This document shows, piece by piece, positions 33,657 to 43,077 of a DNA stretch of 59,609 nt (positions are counted from its first letter, which is position 1; each line of letters starts with the position of its first letter). A model generated the notes under the pieces. It searched no databases. It worked only from the letters and a program-made list of their open reading frames with translations, and was not told the DNA's origin. Origin of the DNA: Phycisphaerales bacterium (lineage in GTDB: Bacteria; Planctomycetota; Phycisphaerae; UBA1845); contig JABFSN010000071.1 of assembly GCA_013140575.1 (NCBI GenBank), positions 1-59,609 on the forward strand, read 5' to 3'. The position numbers were made by a program, and so were the translations under genes.

Positions 33657-36600
33657 CTACGATCGGCCGCCACGACCGCCGACCGGAAGCGCCTTCACCA
33701 GGAATAGCCCGACGAGCAGGATCATCGCGGAGACGGCGTCCAGCGCGCCGCAGGGGCCGCAGCCCTGGTTGCGGACCGGGGAACCCGCGGCAGTGACGTC
33801 GCCGGTCACCCCCTGACGAATGGTGACCCGGGCGATTCCCCGCAGTTCAACGTCGAATTCATCGCGGACAACGGCCGCCACCCACACCTGCACCCCATCG
33901 GCGACGAAACCGATGATGGACAGAATTCCGTCCGCCGACATGCTCGCCACGCCGGACGCCGATTCGGCGTCGGGCGTGTCCAGAACCGACCACGCCGTAC
34001 GGGCGGTGACCTCGCCGCTGGGCGAGCCGTCGTCCCATTCAATCCACGAGGCGAAGGCCGAACGTCCGCCGGGGGCGACGGCCTCGGGACCGCGGACCAC
34101 CACGCGGGCGATCACGTCGGCCGCGCAGGCATTGGTCGCGAGATCGCAGAATCCGTTCATCCACGCGCTGTCCGACCGGCAATCGGGTGGAAGTCCGCGG
34201 CGGCACGCGCCGTCGTCGGTGCAGGTTTCCTGTCCGTTGCAGAAATCACTGTCGTCACAGTCGGCGGCGACGACGCAGAAGCACTCGTCGGCCTCCTCGT
34301 CGCAGGTGGAACCACCGCTGCATGGCGGTGTGCCGTCGATGCAGACGCCGTCGTCACAAGTCTCGCGCCCGTTGCAGAACAGGTCGTCGTCGCAGTCGGC
34401 GTTGGAGTCGCAGCGGCAGGCATCACCGGACTCGCTGCACACGAAACCGGGATCGCAGGGGCTGCCCCGCGACTGGCACGTGCCGCTGCGGCAGACTTCC
34501 TCGCCATTGCAGAAGCGATCGTCGGGGCAGGACGTTCCGTCGGCGGCGTTATTGACCACGCACGCGCCGGCGCCGTCGCAGGTGTCGGGATCCGTGCAGG
34601 GGTTGTCGGTGGAGTCGCCGCACGCGGTTCGCACCGGCCGGGGAACGAAACTGCAGACGCCGTCCACCTGGCACGAATCGGATGTGCATTCGTTGCCGTC
34701 GGTGCAGTCGGACGGGCTCAAACACCCGGATGCGCACTGGCGGACGGACTCGCGGCAGAACGGCTGACCGGTGCCGGCGCAGGGCGACGGACCGGGCTGG
34801 CATGCGCCCGACCGGCAGGTGTCGTTGCCGGTGCAAAACACGCCGTCTTCGCAGCGCACGCCGTCCGACGCGTGGTTGGGACGGCACAGCCCGGCGCCGT
34901 CGCAGGTGTCGGGGTCGGTGCAGTCGGTGTTGTCGGCGCTGCCGCAGGCGCGACCGGGAGGCCACGGGGGATTCGAACACTGCCCGCTGACGTCGCAGAA
35001 TTCCTGGGTACACGGGTTGCCGTCGTCGCATTGCGCGGGCTGGGTGCAGCCATCCATGCACTCGTTGGCCGGCTCGTTGCAGAAAGCCAAATCGGGGTCG
35101 GTACAGGGGGTGGTCCCAGCGGTGCAGACGCCACCCGCGCAGGAATCAATGCCGGTGCAGAACAGACCGTCGTCGCAGGGGTTGCCGACCGCGGCGTGAT
35201 TCGAACGGCAGGCGCCGGCGCCGTCGCACGAATCGGCCGCGTCGCAGGCGTCATTCGAGGGGTCGCCGCAGGCGGTGCCGACGGGCGACGGATCGAACAG
35301 GCAGGCGCCGTTCGCGTCGCACGAGTCCGCAGTGCATGCATTGGCGTCGTCGCAGTCGGTGTCGGCGCAACATTCCGGCCGACATTCGGACACGGTGGAG
35401 CAGCAGAGTGGAGCGGCGGCATCACACGGGTTGCCGTTCGACGTGCAGTCGCCGCCGATGCAGACCTCGTCGCCATTGCAGAAAATACCGTCATCGGCGC
35501 ACTGATCGTCGGTGCAGCAGTCGGCCGCGCATTGCGATGATGCCTCGCAGCACAGCGGCGTCGCGCCGGAGCAGGGCGGGGCGCCGGGGACGCAGGCGCC
35601 GAACAGGCAGACCCGGGGGCCGTCGCAGAAGATGCCGTTGTCCGTGCAGTCGGCGTCTTCACAGCACTGGGTAAAACAATTGTCCTTCGATTCACAGCAC
35701 ACGGGCACAAACGCGGGACAGGGATCGCCCGCGGAGACGCATTGCCGCCCGACGCACGATTCCGCGCCGTCGCAGAACAAACCGTTGTTCGGGCAATCCT
35801 GGTTGCTGCAACACTCGTGACAGGTCTGCGTGTCGGCGCAGCAGACCTGACCGGGACAGGGATCGGCGCCGGCGACGCACGCGCCGGCCACACACGATTC
35901 CGGTCCGTTGCAGAATTCTCCGTCGTCGCAATCGGAATGGTCACAGCAGCCGAGATTGTCGAACGAATAGATGAGCCGCCGTTCGGGATCGGCGGGGTCG
36001 AACAGCTTGACGCGGACCTTGTCCATTTTCAGTTCGCCGGCGGTATAGGTCGTGCAGAACAGAAAACATCCGGCATCGGAATTGAAGGTCGAACGTCCCG
36101 ACGTGCGGCTTAACGAACCGGCCTCCGGCGGCACGACCTGCGTGGCCACGTCGAGGGCGGCATCCTCGCCGTTGGCGTCGCTGGTGCAGACGCACGCCTC
36201 GAACGATTCGCCGAGGCACAGATCGATGCGGCGCTCCAGGCAAATACGTCCGGTGGCGCGGCCGGTGCCTTGCCATCGAACGGAGACGTCGACGGTCTGG
36301 CATTCGTTTTCACACGGTCGATACTCGGTGAACGAATAATAGAGCGTCGGCGTCGCCATGATCGGATTGGCCACCACCGGGCTGACCGTGCCGCACGTGG
36401 CGGAGTAGTTCAGGACCATGGGGTTGCCTTCCCAGAAGAAGAAGAACGGCGTGGTGTTTTCAACCCAGTTGTCCGCGAAGATCGAGCGCATGTTGTCGGG
36501 GCAACACGCCGGGCCGGCGGGCGCCGGCTGGTTCGGGGAGGGGACGGCGCGCCATCCATTCGACGATTCGATCATGCCGCTTCGCGTTTCGCCGTCATGG

Positions 36601-36722
36601 GCTTCAGCGATCCGGTTGGGCGGCTCGTCCGCCCGGGCGGCGCCGACGGTCAATGCGGTCAAAACAAGGACGTTGATCCGACCACTGCGGCGTTGGAGAC
36701 CATGGACTCGTATGGGTGACAT
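33657..36722 (-). CDS. Large secreted Cys-rich repeat protein with C-terminal anchor
   Basis: 1021 residues. The start at ATG 36722 is supported by AAGGAG nine bases upstream and a following signal peptide ([17 protein letters not shown]). A non-repetitive N-terminal domain (about 60-280) precedes roughly twelve Cys-rich modules. Type 1 reads FCNGxExC...GxC...PC with CC pairs; type 2 reads NxCTxxxC...GxC. They occur in the order 1-1-1-1-2-1-2-1-2-1-1-1 and recall Dickkopf/EGF-like domains. A beta-rich domain and a tail [19 protein letters not shown], ending in basic residues, look like a surface-sorting signal. Probable role: adhesion or surface structure. Confidence 0.75.
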   Translation of the reverse strand: MSPIRVHGLQRRSGRINVLVLTALTVGAARADEPPNRIAEAHDGETRSGMIESSNGWRAVPSPNQPAPAGPACCPDNMRSIFADNWVENTTPFFFFWEGNPMVLNYSATCGTVSPVVANPIMATPTLYYSFTEYRPCENECQTVDVSVRWQGTGRATGRICLERRIDLCLGESFEACVCTSDANGEDAALDVATQVVPPEAGSLSRTSGRSTFNSDAGCFLFCTTYTAGELKMDKVRVKLFDPADPERRLIYSFDNLGCCDHSDCDDGEFCNGPESCVAGACVAGADPCPGQVCCADTQTCHECCSNQDCPNNGLFCDGAESCVGRQCVSAGDPCPAFVPVCCESKDNCFTQCCEDADCTDNGIFCDGPRVCLFGACVPGAPPCSGATPLCCEASSQCAADCCTDDQCADDGIFCNGDEVCIGGDCTSNGNPCDAAAPLCCSTVSECRPECCADTDCDDANACTADSCDANGACLFDPSPVGTACGDPSNDACDAADSCDGAGACRSNHAAVGNPCDDGLFCTGIDSCAGGVCTAGTTPCTDPDLAFCNEPANECMDGCTQPAQCDDGNPCTQEFCDVSGQCSNPPWPPGRACGSADNTDCTDPDTCDGAGLCRPNHASDGVRCEDGVFCTGNDTCRSGACQPGPSPCAGTGQPFCRESVRQCASGCLSPSDCTDGNECTSDSCQVDGVCSFVPRPVRTACGDSTDNPCTDPDTCDGAGACVVNNAADGTSCPDDRFCNGEEVCRSGTCQSRGSPCDPGFVCSESGDACRCDSNADCDDDLFCNGRETCDDGVCIDGTPPCSGGSTCDEEADECFCVVAADCDDSDFCNGQETCTDDGACRRGLPPDCRSDSAWMNGFCDLATNACAADVIARVVVRGPEAVAPGGRSAFASWIEWDDGSPSGEVTARTAWSVLDTPDAESASGVASMSADGILSIIGFVADGVQVWVAAVVRDEFDVELRGIARVTIRQGVTGDVTAAGSPVRNQGCGPCGALDAVSAMILLVGLFLVKALPVGGRGGRS

Positions 36723-36831
36723 GTGATGACACTCCTTGTGCGGCAGCCTACCACCTCGCCTATGGCATTGCCGAAAAAGTGATGCGCGAGCCCGGCAGTC
36801 TGGTCCAACCGGTCGCGCCGACATGATCGTC

Positions 36832-36860
36832 AGTCTATCCCGCGCTCCGCGGAATAACAA
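36832..36860 (-). promoter_or_regulatory. Predicted promoter of the Cys-rich surface protein gene
   Basis: TTGTTA (36860-36855) and TAGACT (36837-36832) are separated by 17 bases, with a predicted start near 36825 and a ~100-base leader. The rest of 36861-37228 contains a family A repeat and no gene. Confidence 0.4.
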
Positions 36861-37053
36861 GGATGAGGACGACGCCGGACGTCTACGGATCCCGCTTTTT
36901 TATGGAAGCCCGGCACCGATGATCCTGGGCGGCGAGAAATCGTCTAACTTCCGGAATACGAGGCGTTTGGCGATCGCGTCGCGCGTCAATTGCTAGGATG
37001 ACAGCGCTACGACGGGGATTGACCGGCCTCTACCGTCGATTCGCCGAGCGGTT

Positions 37054-37159
37054 TCAGAACCCCGGACGGCAGTCCGGGGCCGAACGGAGTTGGCGCCCGG
37101 AGTCCGCCGGCGACGAACGCCGGTCCCACTCCGCCCGCCACTCCCGTGGCGGGTTCTGA
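37054..37159. repeat. Paired-hairpin element, family A, copy 3
   Basis: 106 bases bounded by perfect TCAGAACCC and GGGTTCTGA ends, in the opposite orientation to the copy at 20651. The CCCCGGACGGCAGTCCGGGG hairpin is on the left and CCGCCACTCCCGTGGCGG on the right. Confidence 0.88.
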
Positions 37160-37228
37160 CCTTCCGTTCCGGCCCGCCGTGCATGGCGCGAAACGGAAGG
37201 AGCGTTGTCCTTCTAAGAAATCCGGGGG

Positions 37229-38785
37229 TCATTTCATACCAAATCGGTCAGCGGATGGCGGCGCAGCGGGATCACGGACGACGCCGCGGGCGGGGTCGGC
37301 CGAGAGGTGGCACAGAAGATAATGGATGTCGTCGGCGTGATCCGATGCCTGGATGGCGGCGGCCCATTCAATGCCAGTTCGTCGGGCGCTGGGGTCGGCG
37401 CGCAGCGCGGCGAAAAGGCGGTGTTGTAGCTCGATCACGCGATCGGCGGCGCGTTTGCCGGCCTCCACGCCGGGTTGATGGTAGGCGTTGACGTTGACGA
37501 GCGACGCATAGAGACCGACGGCGCGCTCGAAGAGCGCGATGAGCGCGCCGACGGTTCGCGGCGACACTTCGTCGAGGGTGATGGTCAGGCTGCGCCGACC
37601 GGCGTCGGCCAAGGCGCGGCGGGTGCCGAGCAGGAAGCCGTGCAGGTAGTCGCCGGAGGTGACGTCGGGTTCAATTTCGATGGATCGTCCGTCGCGATCG
37701 CGAAGCACGGCCAGGAACGTGGCGAAGAAGTCGTCCGGGCCGTCGCGGAGCTGTTGCACGTAGGCATGTTGATCGGTCGAGCCCTTGTTGCCGTAGACGG
37801 TCAATCCCTGTCGCACTTCGCGGCCGGAACGGTCGTGCGATTTGCCGAGCGATTCCATGACCAGTTGTTGCAGATAACGTCCGAACAGCATCAGACGGTC
37901 CTTGTAGGGCAGGACGACCATGGCCCGCCGGCCAGTGCCGCCGCCGGCGGAATACCACGACAACGCCAGCAAGGCGGCCGGGTTGGAGCGGAGGTCCGGT
38001 ACGCGAGTGCACACGTCGCAGGCGGCGGCGCCCGCCAGAAAAGAGTCGATGTCGATGCCCTGAATAGCGGCGGGCAGCAGGCCGACTGCGGATGTTAGAG
38101 AGACGCGGCCGCCGACCCAATCCCAAATGGGAAAGCGCCGCAGCCAGTGTTCATCGATGGCCCGGCGATCCAGAGCGCTCCCTTCGCACGTGATGGCCAC
38201 TGTGTGACGGGGGAAGGACAGGCCGGCGGATTCGTAGCGGTGGCGCAATTCGATCATGCCGTTGTGGGTTTCGCGGGTGCCGCCGGATTTGGAGATGATG
38301 ACCGCGAGCGTGGCGCTTAATTCGGAGCCGATGACATTGAATACACGGTCGAAGCCGTCGGGATCGGTGTTGTCGAAAAAATGGATCGGCGCGGCCCGCA
38401 CGTCGGCCAACGCGTCGGAAACGAACTGCGGTCCGAGTGCGGAGCCGCCGATTCCGACGACGATGATCCGGCGGAAGCGATCGGTTTTTTCGGGGCACGT
38501 ACGACCGTCGCGGACGTCGGCGGCGAAGGAGCGTATGTCGGCGACGGATTTTTCGATGGCGGATCGGATCTGCGGCGTGTGGCTTAGTCGCGGCGCGCGG
38601 AGCCAGTAGTGGCCGACCATGCGGTTTTCGTCGGGGTTGGCGATCTTGCCGGATTCGAGTGCCTGCATCTCCTCGAACGCGGAATTCATTCGCGGCGTCA
38701 TTTCGGCGATGAATCCATCGGTGAGCCGCATGAGACCGACGTCGAGCGACAGGCCTGTGGTGTTGTAACGATGGTGAAAGATCAT
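37229..38785 (-). CDS. pgi: Glucose-6-phosphate isomerase
   Basis: 518 residues. Interconverts glucose 6-phosphate and fructose 6-phosphate. [12 protein letters not shown], the phosphate loop [13 protein letters not shown], the catalytic-glutamate region and [15 protein letters not shown] match the family. The region [18 protein letters not shown] is also typical. The start at [10 protein letters not shown] is chosen because upstream codons translate a family C hairpin (38799 on). No other glycolytic gene is adjacent. Confidence 0.93.
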   Translation of the reverse strand: MIFHHRYNTTGLSLDVGLMRLTDGFIAEMTPRMNSAFEEMQALESGKIANPDENRMVGHYWLRAPRLSHTPQIRSAIEKSVADIRSFAADVRDGRTCPEKTDRFRRIIVVGIGGSALGPQFVSDALADVRAAPIHFFDNTDPDGFDRVFNVIGSELSATLAVIISKSGGTRETHNGMIELRHRYESAGLSFPRHTVAITCEGSALDRRAIDEHWLRRFPIWDWVGGRVSLTSAVGLLPAAIQGIDIDSFLAGAAACDVCTRVPDLRSNPAALLALSWYSAGGGTGRRAMVVLPYKDRLMLFGRYLQQLVMESLGKSHDRSGREVRQGLTVYGNKGSTDQHAYVQQLRDGPDDFFATFLAVLRDRDGRSIEIEPDVTSGDYLHGFLLGTRRALADAGRRSLTITLDEVSPRTVGALIALFERAVGLYASLVNVNAYHQPGVEAGKRAADRVIELQHRLFAALRADPSARRTGIEWAAAIQASDHADDIHYLLCHLSADPARGVVRDPAAPPSADRFGMK

Positions 38786-38798
38786 GGTCGGACTCCCA

Positions 38799-38826
38799 AA
38801 TGCGAGAAGGGATTCTCGCACCAGCA
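38799..38826. repeat. Family C hairpin
   Basis: TGCGAGAAGGGATTCTCGCA, shared with 6660, 44614, 49399 and 54370. It lies in the leader of pgi. Confidence 0.55.
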
Positions 38827-39012
38827 ACTTGGATGTTCGCGTCGGCGGTAATCCCACAGCGGCGCGGCGGCAGGTTTGTACCGCAGCGCGAAAAAATGGA
38901 CAATCGGGCCAAATGGGGCGATAAGTAAGGTCGTGCGGAAATTGGGGACGGGTTGATAAGCGAGGCCGGCGTCCTGGGCGAGCGCCGGGGTAGCCATACA
39001 CAGGGAGTTACC

Positions 39013-39333
39013 ATGGTCACGGTCGGAATGAATTACGAAGTGATTGAAGGCCGCGAGGGTGAATTCGAGAAGGTGTTCGCGAAGGTGTTGACGGTGATGG
39101 AGCGGATGGGCGGGCATCACGAGTCGCATCTGTATCGCGATGTGGCGAAGGCCAATTCCTATCTGATCGTGTCGGAATGGACGAGCGAGCAGGAATTCGA
39201 CGCGTTCACCAAATCTGAACAGTTCCGGGGCGTCGTCGATTGGGGCAAGGAAAAGATTCTGGCCTCGCGTCCCAAACACGAAGTCTACGGCCGGGCGCCG
39301 GCGGCCAAGCCCGAGAAGTGCCCGATGCACTGA
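39013..39333 (+). CDS. Antibiotic biosynthesis monooxygenase (ABM) domain protein
   Basis: 106 residues. VTVGMNYEVIEGREGEFEK and ESHLYRDVAKANSYLIVSEW give the small ferredoxin-like ABM fold found in heme-degrading and quinone-forming monooxygenases. GGGAG stands five bases before the ATG. The C-terminus has an extra tail ending KPEKCPMH, whose Cys and His could bind metal or heme, which is inference. It is divergent from pgi and has no partner gene. Confidence 0.82.
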   Translation: MVTVGMNYEVIEGREGEFEKVFAKVLTVMERMGGHHESHLYRDVAKANSYLIVSEWTSEQEFDAFTKSEQFRGVVDWGKEKILASRPKHEVYGRAPAAKPEKCPMH

Positions 39334-39528
39334 CCGGTGTCGCAAGGCATGGCGACAACGTCGGTTGGCCCGAAAGCATGGTCGCCACTGCCGCGGCTAC
39401 GCCATGAAGCCGCGCAAGCGGTGGAGCCATGAACCCTTGGGATTCGTCGAAATAATCCGCCTGAACGAACGAATTCGGTGGTGTCGTGTCTGTTTATCTG
39501 CGTTCGCACCACACAGGAGCACCAACCG

Positions 39529-40212
39529 ATGTCCCAGCTCGTTCATCACGCAACCGCGAGAACAAGGTCGTTTTTTTCGACGCTGGTCATCGGCGTGACC
39601 TGCGTCATCACCACGGCGATCGTATGTGCAAGCGCCGCAACGCTTTACGGCATGCGCATCGTCGAACGGAACGCCGACAATCTTTTTGCATTCGCAGGAA
39701 CGTCGCTCGACCGCTTGCCCGAATTGGCGGAATCGCTGCCCCCGGCATTGGCCGACCTGTTGGCCGATCGGCGGACACCCGAATACGTCGACCAGCTGGA
39801 CGTTGCGGTCTCGCTGGCCGAATCGCCGCATGGATCGGGCCGTCTGTCGCCGCTGATTCAGGTTCGCAACCGCGGCGATCAAGTCGTCTCGTTGCTGTCC
39901 CTGCGCGTGGTGATCGTCGACGAGGAAGGCCGCCCCGTCGCCGAGAACAACGAGTGGGCGGCGACGCCGCTCGCCGCCGATGACGATTGGCGCGGACCGC
40001 TGCTGCCGGGATCGACCCGCAGCTTCACGGCCGACGGCTGCCGCGTCCGCAGTGGCTGGCACGACGGCGTCCTCCGCGCCGAGGCCGAAATCACCGATGT
40101 GCGTACATGGAACGGTACCACCCCAACCGAATCGTCCGCCGCGACCGCTGAAGAACGATCAACGCAATCGGCAACCGAACTCGCCATGAAGCTCGCGGCC
40201 GCGAGTGGTTGA
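39529..40212 (+). CDS. Hypothetical membrane-anchored protein
   Basis: 227 residues, not recognised. A single transmembrane helix (about residues 15-40, FFSTLVIGVTCVITTAIV) is followed by an exported domain. That domain looks beta-rich (RLSPLIQVRNRGDQVVSLLS) and resembles a small immunoglobulin-like or transport-associated module. The start is set by AGGAG eight bases before ATG 39529. It stands alone; the 195 bases upstream hold hairpins but no gene. Confidence 0.7.
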   Translation: MSQLVHHATARTRSFFSTLVIGVTCVITTAIVCASAATLYGMRIVERNADNLFAFAGTSLDRLPELAESLPPALADLLADRRTPEYVDQLDVAVSLAESPHGSGRLSPLIQVRNRGDQVVSLLSLRVVIVDEEGRPVAENNEWAATPLAADDDWRGPLLPGSTRSFTADGCRVRSGWHDGVLRAEAEITDVRTWNGTTPTESSAATAEERSTQSATELAMKLAAASG

Positions 40213-40249
40213 TGACAATTCGAACTCCTCCAGTCGGAATTCTCGGATT

Positions 40250-40365
40250 GGGTGGCACGGACAACGGTACCCCGTTGTCCGTGTGCCGCGGGTGCGAACG
40301 AGGAAGGGGAGCGAGCGCATCGAGTCAAGAACACGGGCAAGCGGGTACGCTTGCCCGTGCCACCC
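40250..40365. repeat. Paired-hairpin element, family B, copy 3
   Basis: 116 bases bounded by GGGTGGCAC and GTGCCACCC, in the same orientation as 31888-32002, between two convergent genes. Confidence 0.88.
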
Positions 40366-40388
40366 GAAAGATTCGGCGTGCCGTTCAA

Positions 40389-41510
40389 CTACCGGCGTTC
40401 CGCCAGCTGGCGAAGGACTTCGCAGCCGCGTTTGATGCGTTCGTCGGGCACCGCGTAGCTGACGCGAAAATGCGTGTCGCGGGCGCTGAACGCGTTGCCG
40501 GGGATGACCAACAGGTTGTTCCGAATGGCCGCTTCGACGAACTGCGTGGCCGAATCGTATCCCGCCGGAATTCGCGGAAAAACAAAAAACCCGCCCGACG
40601 GCCTGGCGAATTCGTAACCGTCGCCGAGTTCGCGCGCGATCAGGTCTCGTTTCCCCCGGTAGTCGTTGATCTGCCGGGACATGTCCGTGTCCAGCGCCGT
40701 GATGCACCCCACCTGGGCCATGTGCGGGGCGCACACGAACGTGAACTGTTGCAGCTTGGCCATCTGGGCGATGATCGCCTCCGGGCCGGCCGCGTAGCCC
40801 ATGCGCCAACCGGTCATGCCGTAGCTCTTACCGAACCCACGAAGCAGCAGCGTTCGCGCGGGAGCAAACGACACCGGGCTGGCCGCCGGTCCGTCGTAGG
40901 ACAGCAGTTGGTAAATCTCGTCGCTGATGACCAGCAGATCGTGCCGTTCGGCCAGCCGGGCGATGCCCTCGATTTCGTCGGCGCCGTGAACCACACCGGT
41001 GGGGTTGGCCGGAGAGTTGATCACGATGATTTTGGTTCGCGGCGTGACCGCGGCCTCGAACGCGGCCGCGTTCAGACGGAACCGGTCGTACACCGGAACC
41101 GGGACCGGCGTTCCGCCGAACAGCCGCACCAGATGGGTGTACGACACAAAATAGGGATCGGCGAACAAAACCTCGTCGCCCGGGTTCAGACAGGCCATCA
41201 ACGCCAGCACCAGACCACCCGACACACCCGACGTGACCAGGCAGGCCGGCCGCCAGTCAAACTCGCGCACCAGCCCGCTCAAGATGCGATCGCGCAGCGC
41301 CGGCAGTCCGTGCGTGACCGTGTAATTGTTGCGATCGTTGCGGATCGCGTCGATCGCGGCCTGTTTGACCGCCTGCGGAACCGCGAAATCGGGCTGCCCC
41401 AGTGACAAATCGATGGGGTCGGCCATCGTCGCGGCCAGATCGAAAATCTTGCGAATTCCCGACGACCCGATGGACTGAATCCGCTCGGCGATGAACGATC
41501 GCACAGGCAT
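40389..41510 (-). CDS. Class I/II PLP-dependent aminotransferase
   Basis: 373 residues, fold type I. Key parts are SLGQPDFAVPQAV at the N-terminus, YTVTHGLPALRDRI, the substrate/PLP region VINSPANPTGVVHG, the PLP-binding ISDEIYQLLSYDG, the Schiff-base lysine in RGFGKSYGMTGWRMGY, and SGGFFVFPRIP near the end. This pattern is typical of aspartate/aromatic aminotransferases and related enzymes; the substrate is not certain. The start at MPVRSFIAERI is chosen because the upstream codons lie in the small basic protein gene. It is 23 bases downstream of that gene, so they may be cotranscribed. Confidence 0.9.
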   Translation of the reverse strand: MPVRSFIAERIQSIGSSGIRKIFDLAATMADPIDLSLGQPDFAVPQAVKQAAIDAIRNDRNNYTVTHGLPALRDRILSGLVREFDWRPACLVTSGVSGGLVLALMACLNPGDEVLFADPYFVSYTHLVRLFGGTPVPVPVYDRFRLNAAAFEAAVTPRTKIIVINSPANPTGVVHGADEIEGIARLAERHDLLVISDEIYQLLSYDGPAASPVSFAPARTLLLRGFGKSYGMTGWRMGYAAGPEAIIAQMAKLQQFTFVCAPHMAQVGCITALDTDMSRQINDYRGKRDLIARELGDGYEFARPSGGFFVFPRIPAGYDSATQFVEAAIRNNLLVIPGNAFSARDTHFRVSYAVPDERIKRGCEVLRQLAERR

Positions 41511-41533
41511 CGCGACTGCATCCACCGCCGGGG

Positions 41534-41905
41534 TTACTTGCCGCCGGCCTTGCCGCCCGGTTTGGCAGCGGTCTTCGCGGCCGGCTTGGCGCCCGGCTTG
41601 GCGGCAGCGGTCTTCTCGCCCGGTTTGGCAGGGGCGCCCTTCGCCCCTGGTTTGGCGGAGGCGGCGGCTTCCGTCTTGCCTGCCTCGGTCGCGGCGGCGG
41701 CGCCCTCCTCCGTCGCCTTCTCTTCCTTCTTGTCCTTGCCGCCGACGGTCACCTTGCGATGAGCGACCTTGGGCAAACCGAACACGTCGCGGCCATCCCG
41801 CCATTTCTCCTCTTCCTTGAGTCGGTCGACCCGTTCGGCCCGGTTCAAAACGTTGCGATGGCGGACCAGCGTGCTCTTGCTCTTCAGCGTCTTATGCAGC
41901 GACAT
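41534..41905 (-). CDS. Small basic protein (TIGR04137-like) with Lys/Ala/Pro tail
   Basis: 123 residues. The first ~55 (MSLHKTLKSKSTLVRHRNVL, then RAERVDRLKEEEKW and VFGLPKVAHRK) match from memory the conserved small basic protein of Chlamydiae, Verrucomicrobia and Planctomycetes. It is thought to be ribosome-associated. The remaining ~65 residues are a low-complexity Lys/Ala/Pro/Gly tail (AAKPGAKPAAKTAAKPGG) of the kind seen in DNA- or RNA-binding extensions. It supports assignment to the PVC group. It sits 16 bases downstream of the SPOR-like gene. Confidence 0.82.
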   Translation of the reverse strand: MSLHKTLKSKSTLVRHRNVLNRAERVDRLKEEEKWRDGRDVFGLPKVAHRKVTVGGKDKKEEKATEEGAAAATEAGKTEAAASAKPGAKGAPAKPGEKTAAAKPGAKPAAKTAAKPGGKAGGK

Positions 41906-41920
41906 CGAATTCGATTCCTC

Positions 41921-42772
41921 TTACAAATGGTCGGCGATGGCTTTCTTCTGGTAGCCTTCCAGTTTGTATCGCCCGCCGGCCTTGACGTATTCCTCGCCCA
42001 GTTCCTTGATCTTCGCGTGGTACTCGTCGCACCAATGTTTCTGTTCCGCGTCGTCGCAGTTGAACCCCTTCTGCGTCACCAGATGAAACGGGTACGTCGC
42101 CTGGCTGTCCGACGTCAGGATCACCGTCTCCACGCCGCGATCGTGCAAAAACGTCTGCGCCCGATCGGCGTCGTCCCGGCTGCGAAACGCCTGAACCACG
42201 ATGTACGTATGCCCCTTGACCACCGAAAACGCGCCGGTCGCCGCTGCCGAACCCTTGTCGGCCGCGGATTCGTCGGTCTTCGTCGAACTCCGCGCCGCGT
42301 CCACCGGCGACGAGGGCAGATCGCCGAACACGTCCCCGTTCGGCGCCGATCGCCGGGCCGCCTCGATGTCGTTCAACGCCGTCGCCTCGATCGACTGCCG
42401 CCCCGCGTCGAACCCCTCGCGAAGTCCTTCATTCCGACCGCCGCTGCGACCGCCGACGTAGACGCCGAACACCACCGCGATCAGCAGCGCGACGGCCACT
42501 CCCGCCGAAAAACTCGAAAACGACAATATCAGCCGCGACCCCTGCACGCGAACGATGGCGGCCGATTCTTCCGCGTCGACCGGCGAATCGTCGAACACCG
42601 GCGGCTCGCCCGAGATCACCGGAACCGAATCGCGGACGCTTGCCGGCTGATCCGTCGAACGGCCTTTCGGGCGGTTCCACCACCGCGGCACGCGCGGCCC
42701 CGCTTCCGGCACGCCGGACGAGCGTTTGCCCATGGCCTCGATCAGCGTCGGATTGCGTTTCGCCTTGCCCAC
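41921..42772 (-). CDS. Single-pass membrane protein with SPOR-like C-terminal domain
   Basis: 283 residues. GTG at 42772 is preceded by GAGGG at seven bases and yields MGKAKRNPTLIEAMGKR. A cytoplasmic N-terminal part is followed by one helix (SFSAGVAVALLIAVVFGVYV, about residue 100). A linker and a C-terminal domain follow: TYIVVQAFRSRDDADRAQTF then GVETVIL resembles a SPOR repeat, which binds denuded peptidoglycan. Planctomycete cell division lacks FtsZ in many lineages, so the role is unclear. It precedes the small basic protein gene. Confidence 0.7.
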   Translation of the reverse strand: MGKAKRNPTLIEAMGKRSSGVPEAGPRVPRWWNRPKGRSTDQPASVRDSVPVISGEPPVFDDSPVDAEESAAIVRVQGSRLILSFSSFSAGVAVALLIAVVFGVYVGGRSGGRNEGLREGFDAGRQSIEATALNDIEAARRSAPNGDVFGDLPSSPVDAARSSTKTDESAADKGSAAATGAFSVVKGHTYIVVQAFRSRDDADRAQTFLHDRGVETVILTSDSQATYPFHLVTQKGFNCDDAEQKHWCDEYHAKIKELGEEYVKAGGRYKLEGYQKKAIADHL

Positions 42773-42885
42773 CGCAAATCCCTCGTTTCGCCCCAGAAAA
42801 GCCCGGTAGGAGCTTAACGATCCCCGGCCAGGATGCAACCCGACGCGCCGGGGCCGTTGCCATCCGGTGGGACGATATCGCTCCC

Positions 42886-42916
42886 GTCGGAGCCGCGGGC
42901 GCAAGCCCGCGGATGA
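42886..42916. repeat. Hairpin, family I
   Basis: GAGCCGCGGGCGCAAGCCCGC; the same motif occurs at 54810-54833. Nothing else is recognisable in 42773-43077 beyond the probable leader of the next gene. Confidence 0.5.
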
Positions 42917-43077
42917 CTCCAGCGTGGCCCATACGTCGGGAACCCATCACCGGGCTTGCGCCCGTTGCCCGAGCGTCACCTGCCCGACGATGCTGTCATG
43001 GACCCGACGCGCGGATTCCATCGCCCGCGGCTCGCATCGCCGGTCGGACGGGGATATGGTTCAGATAGAGGCGAATC

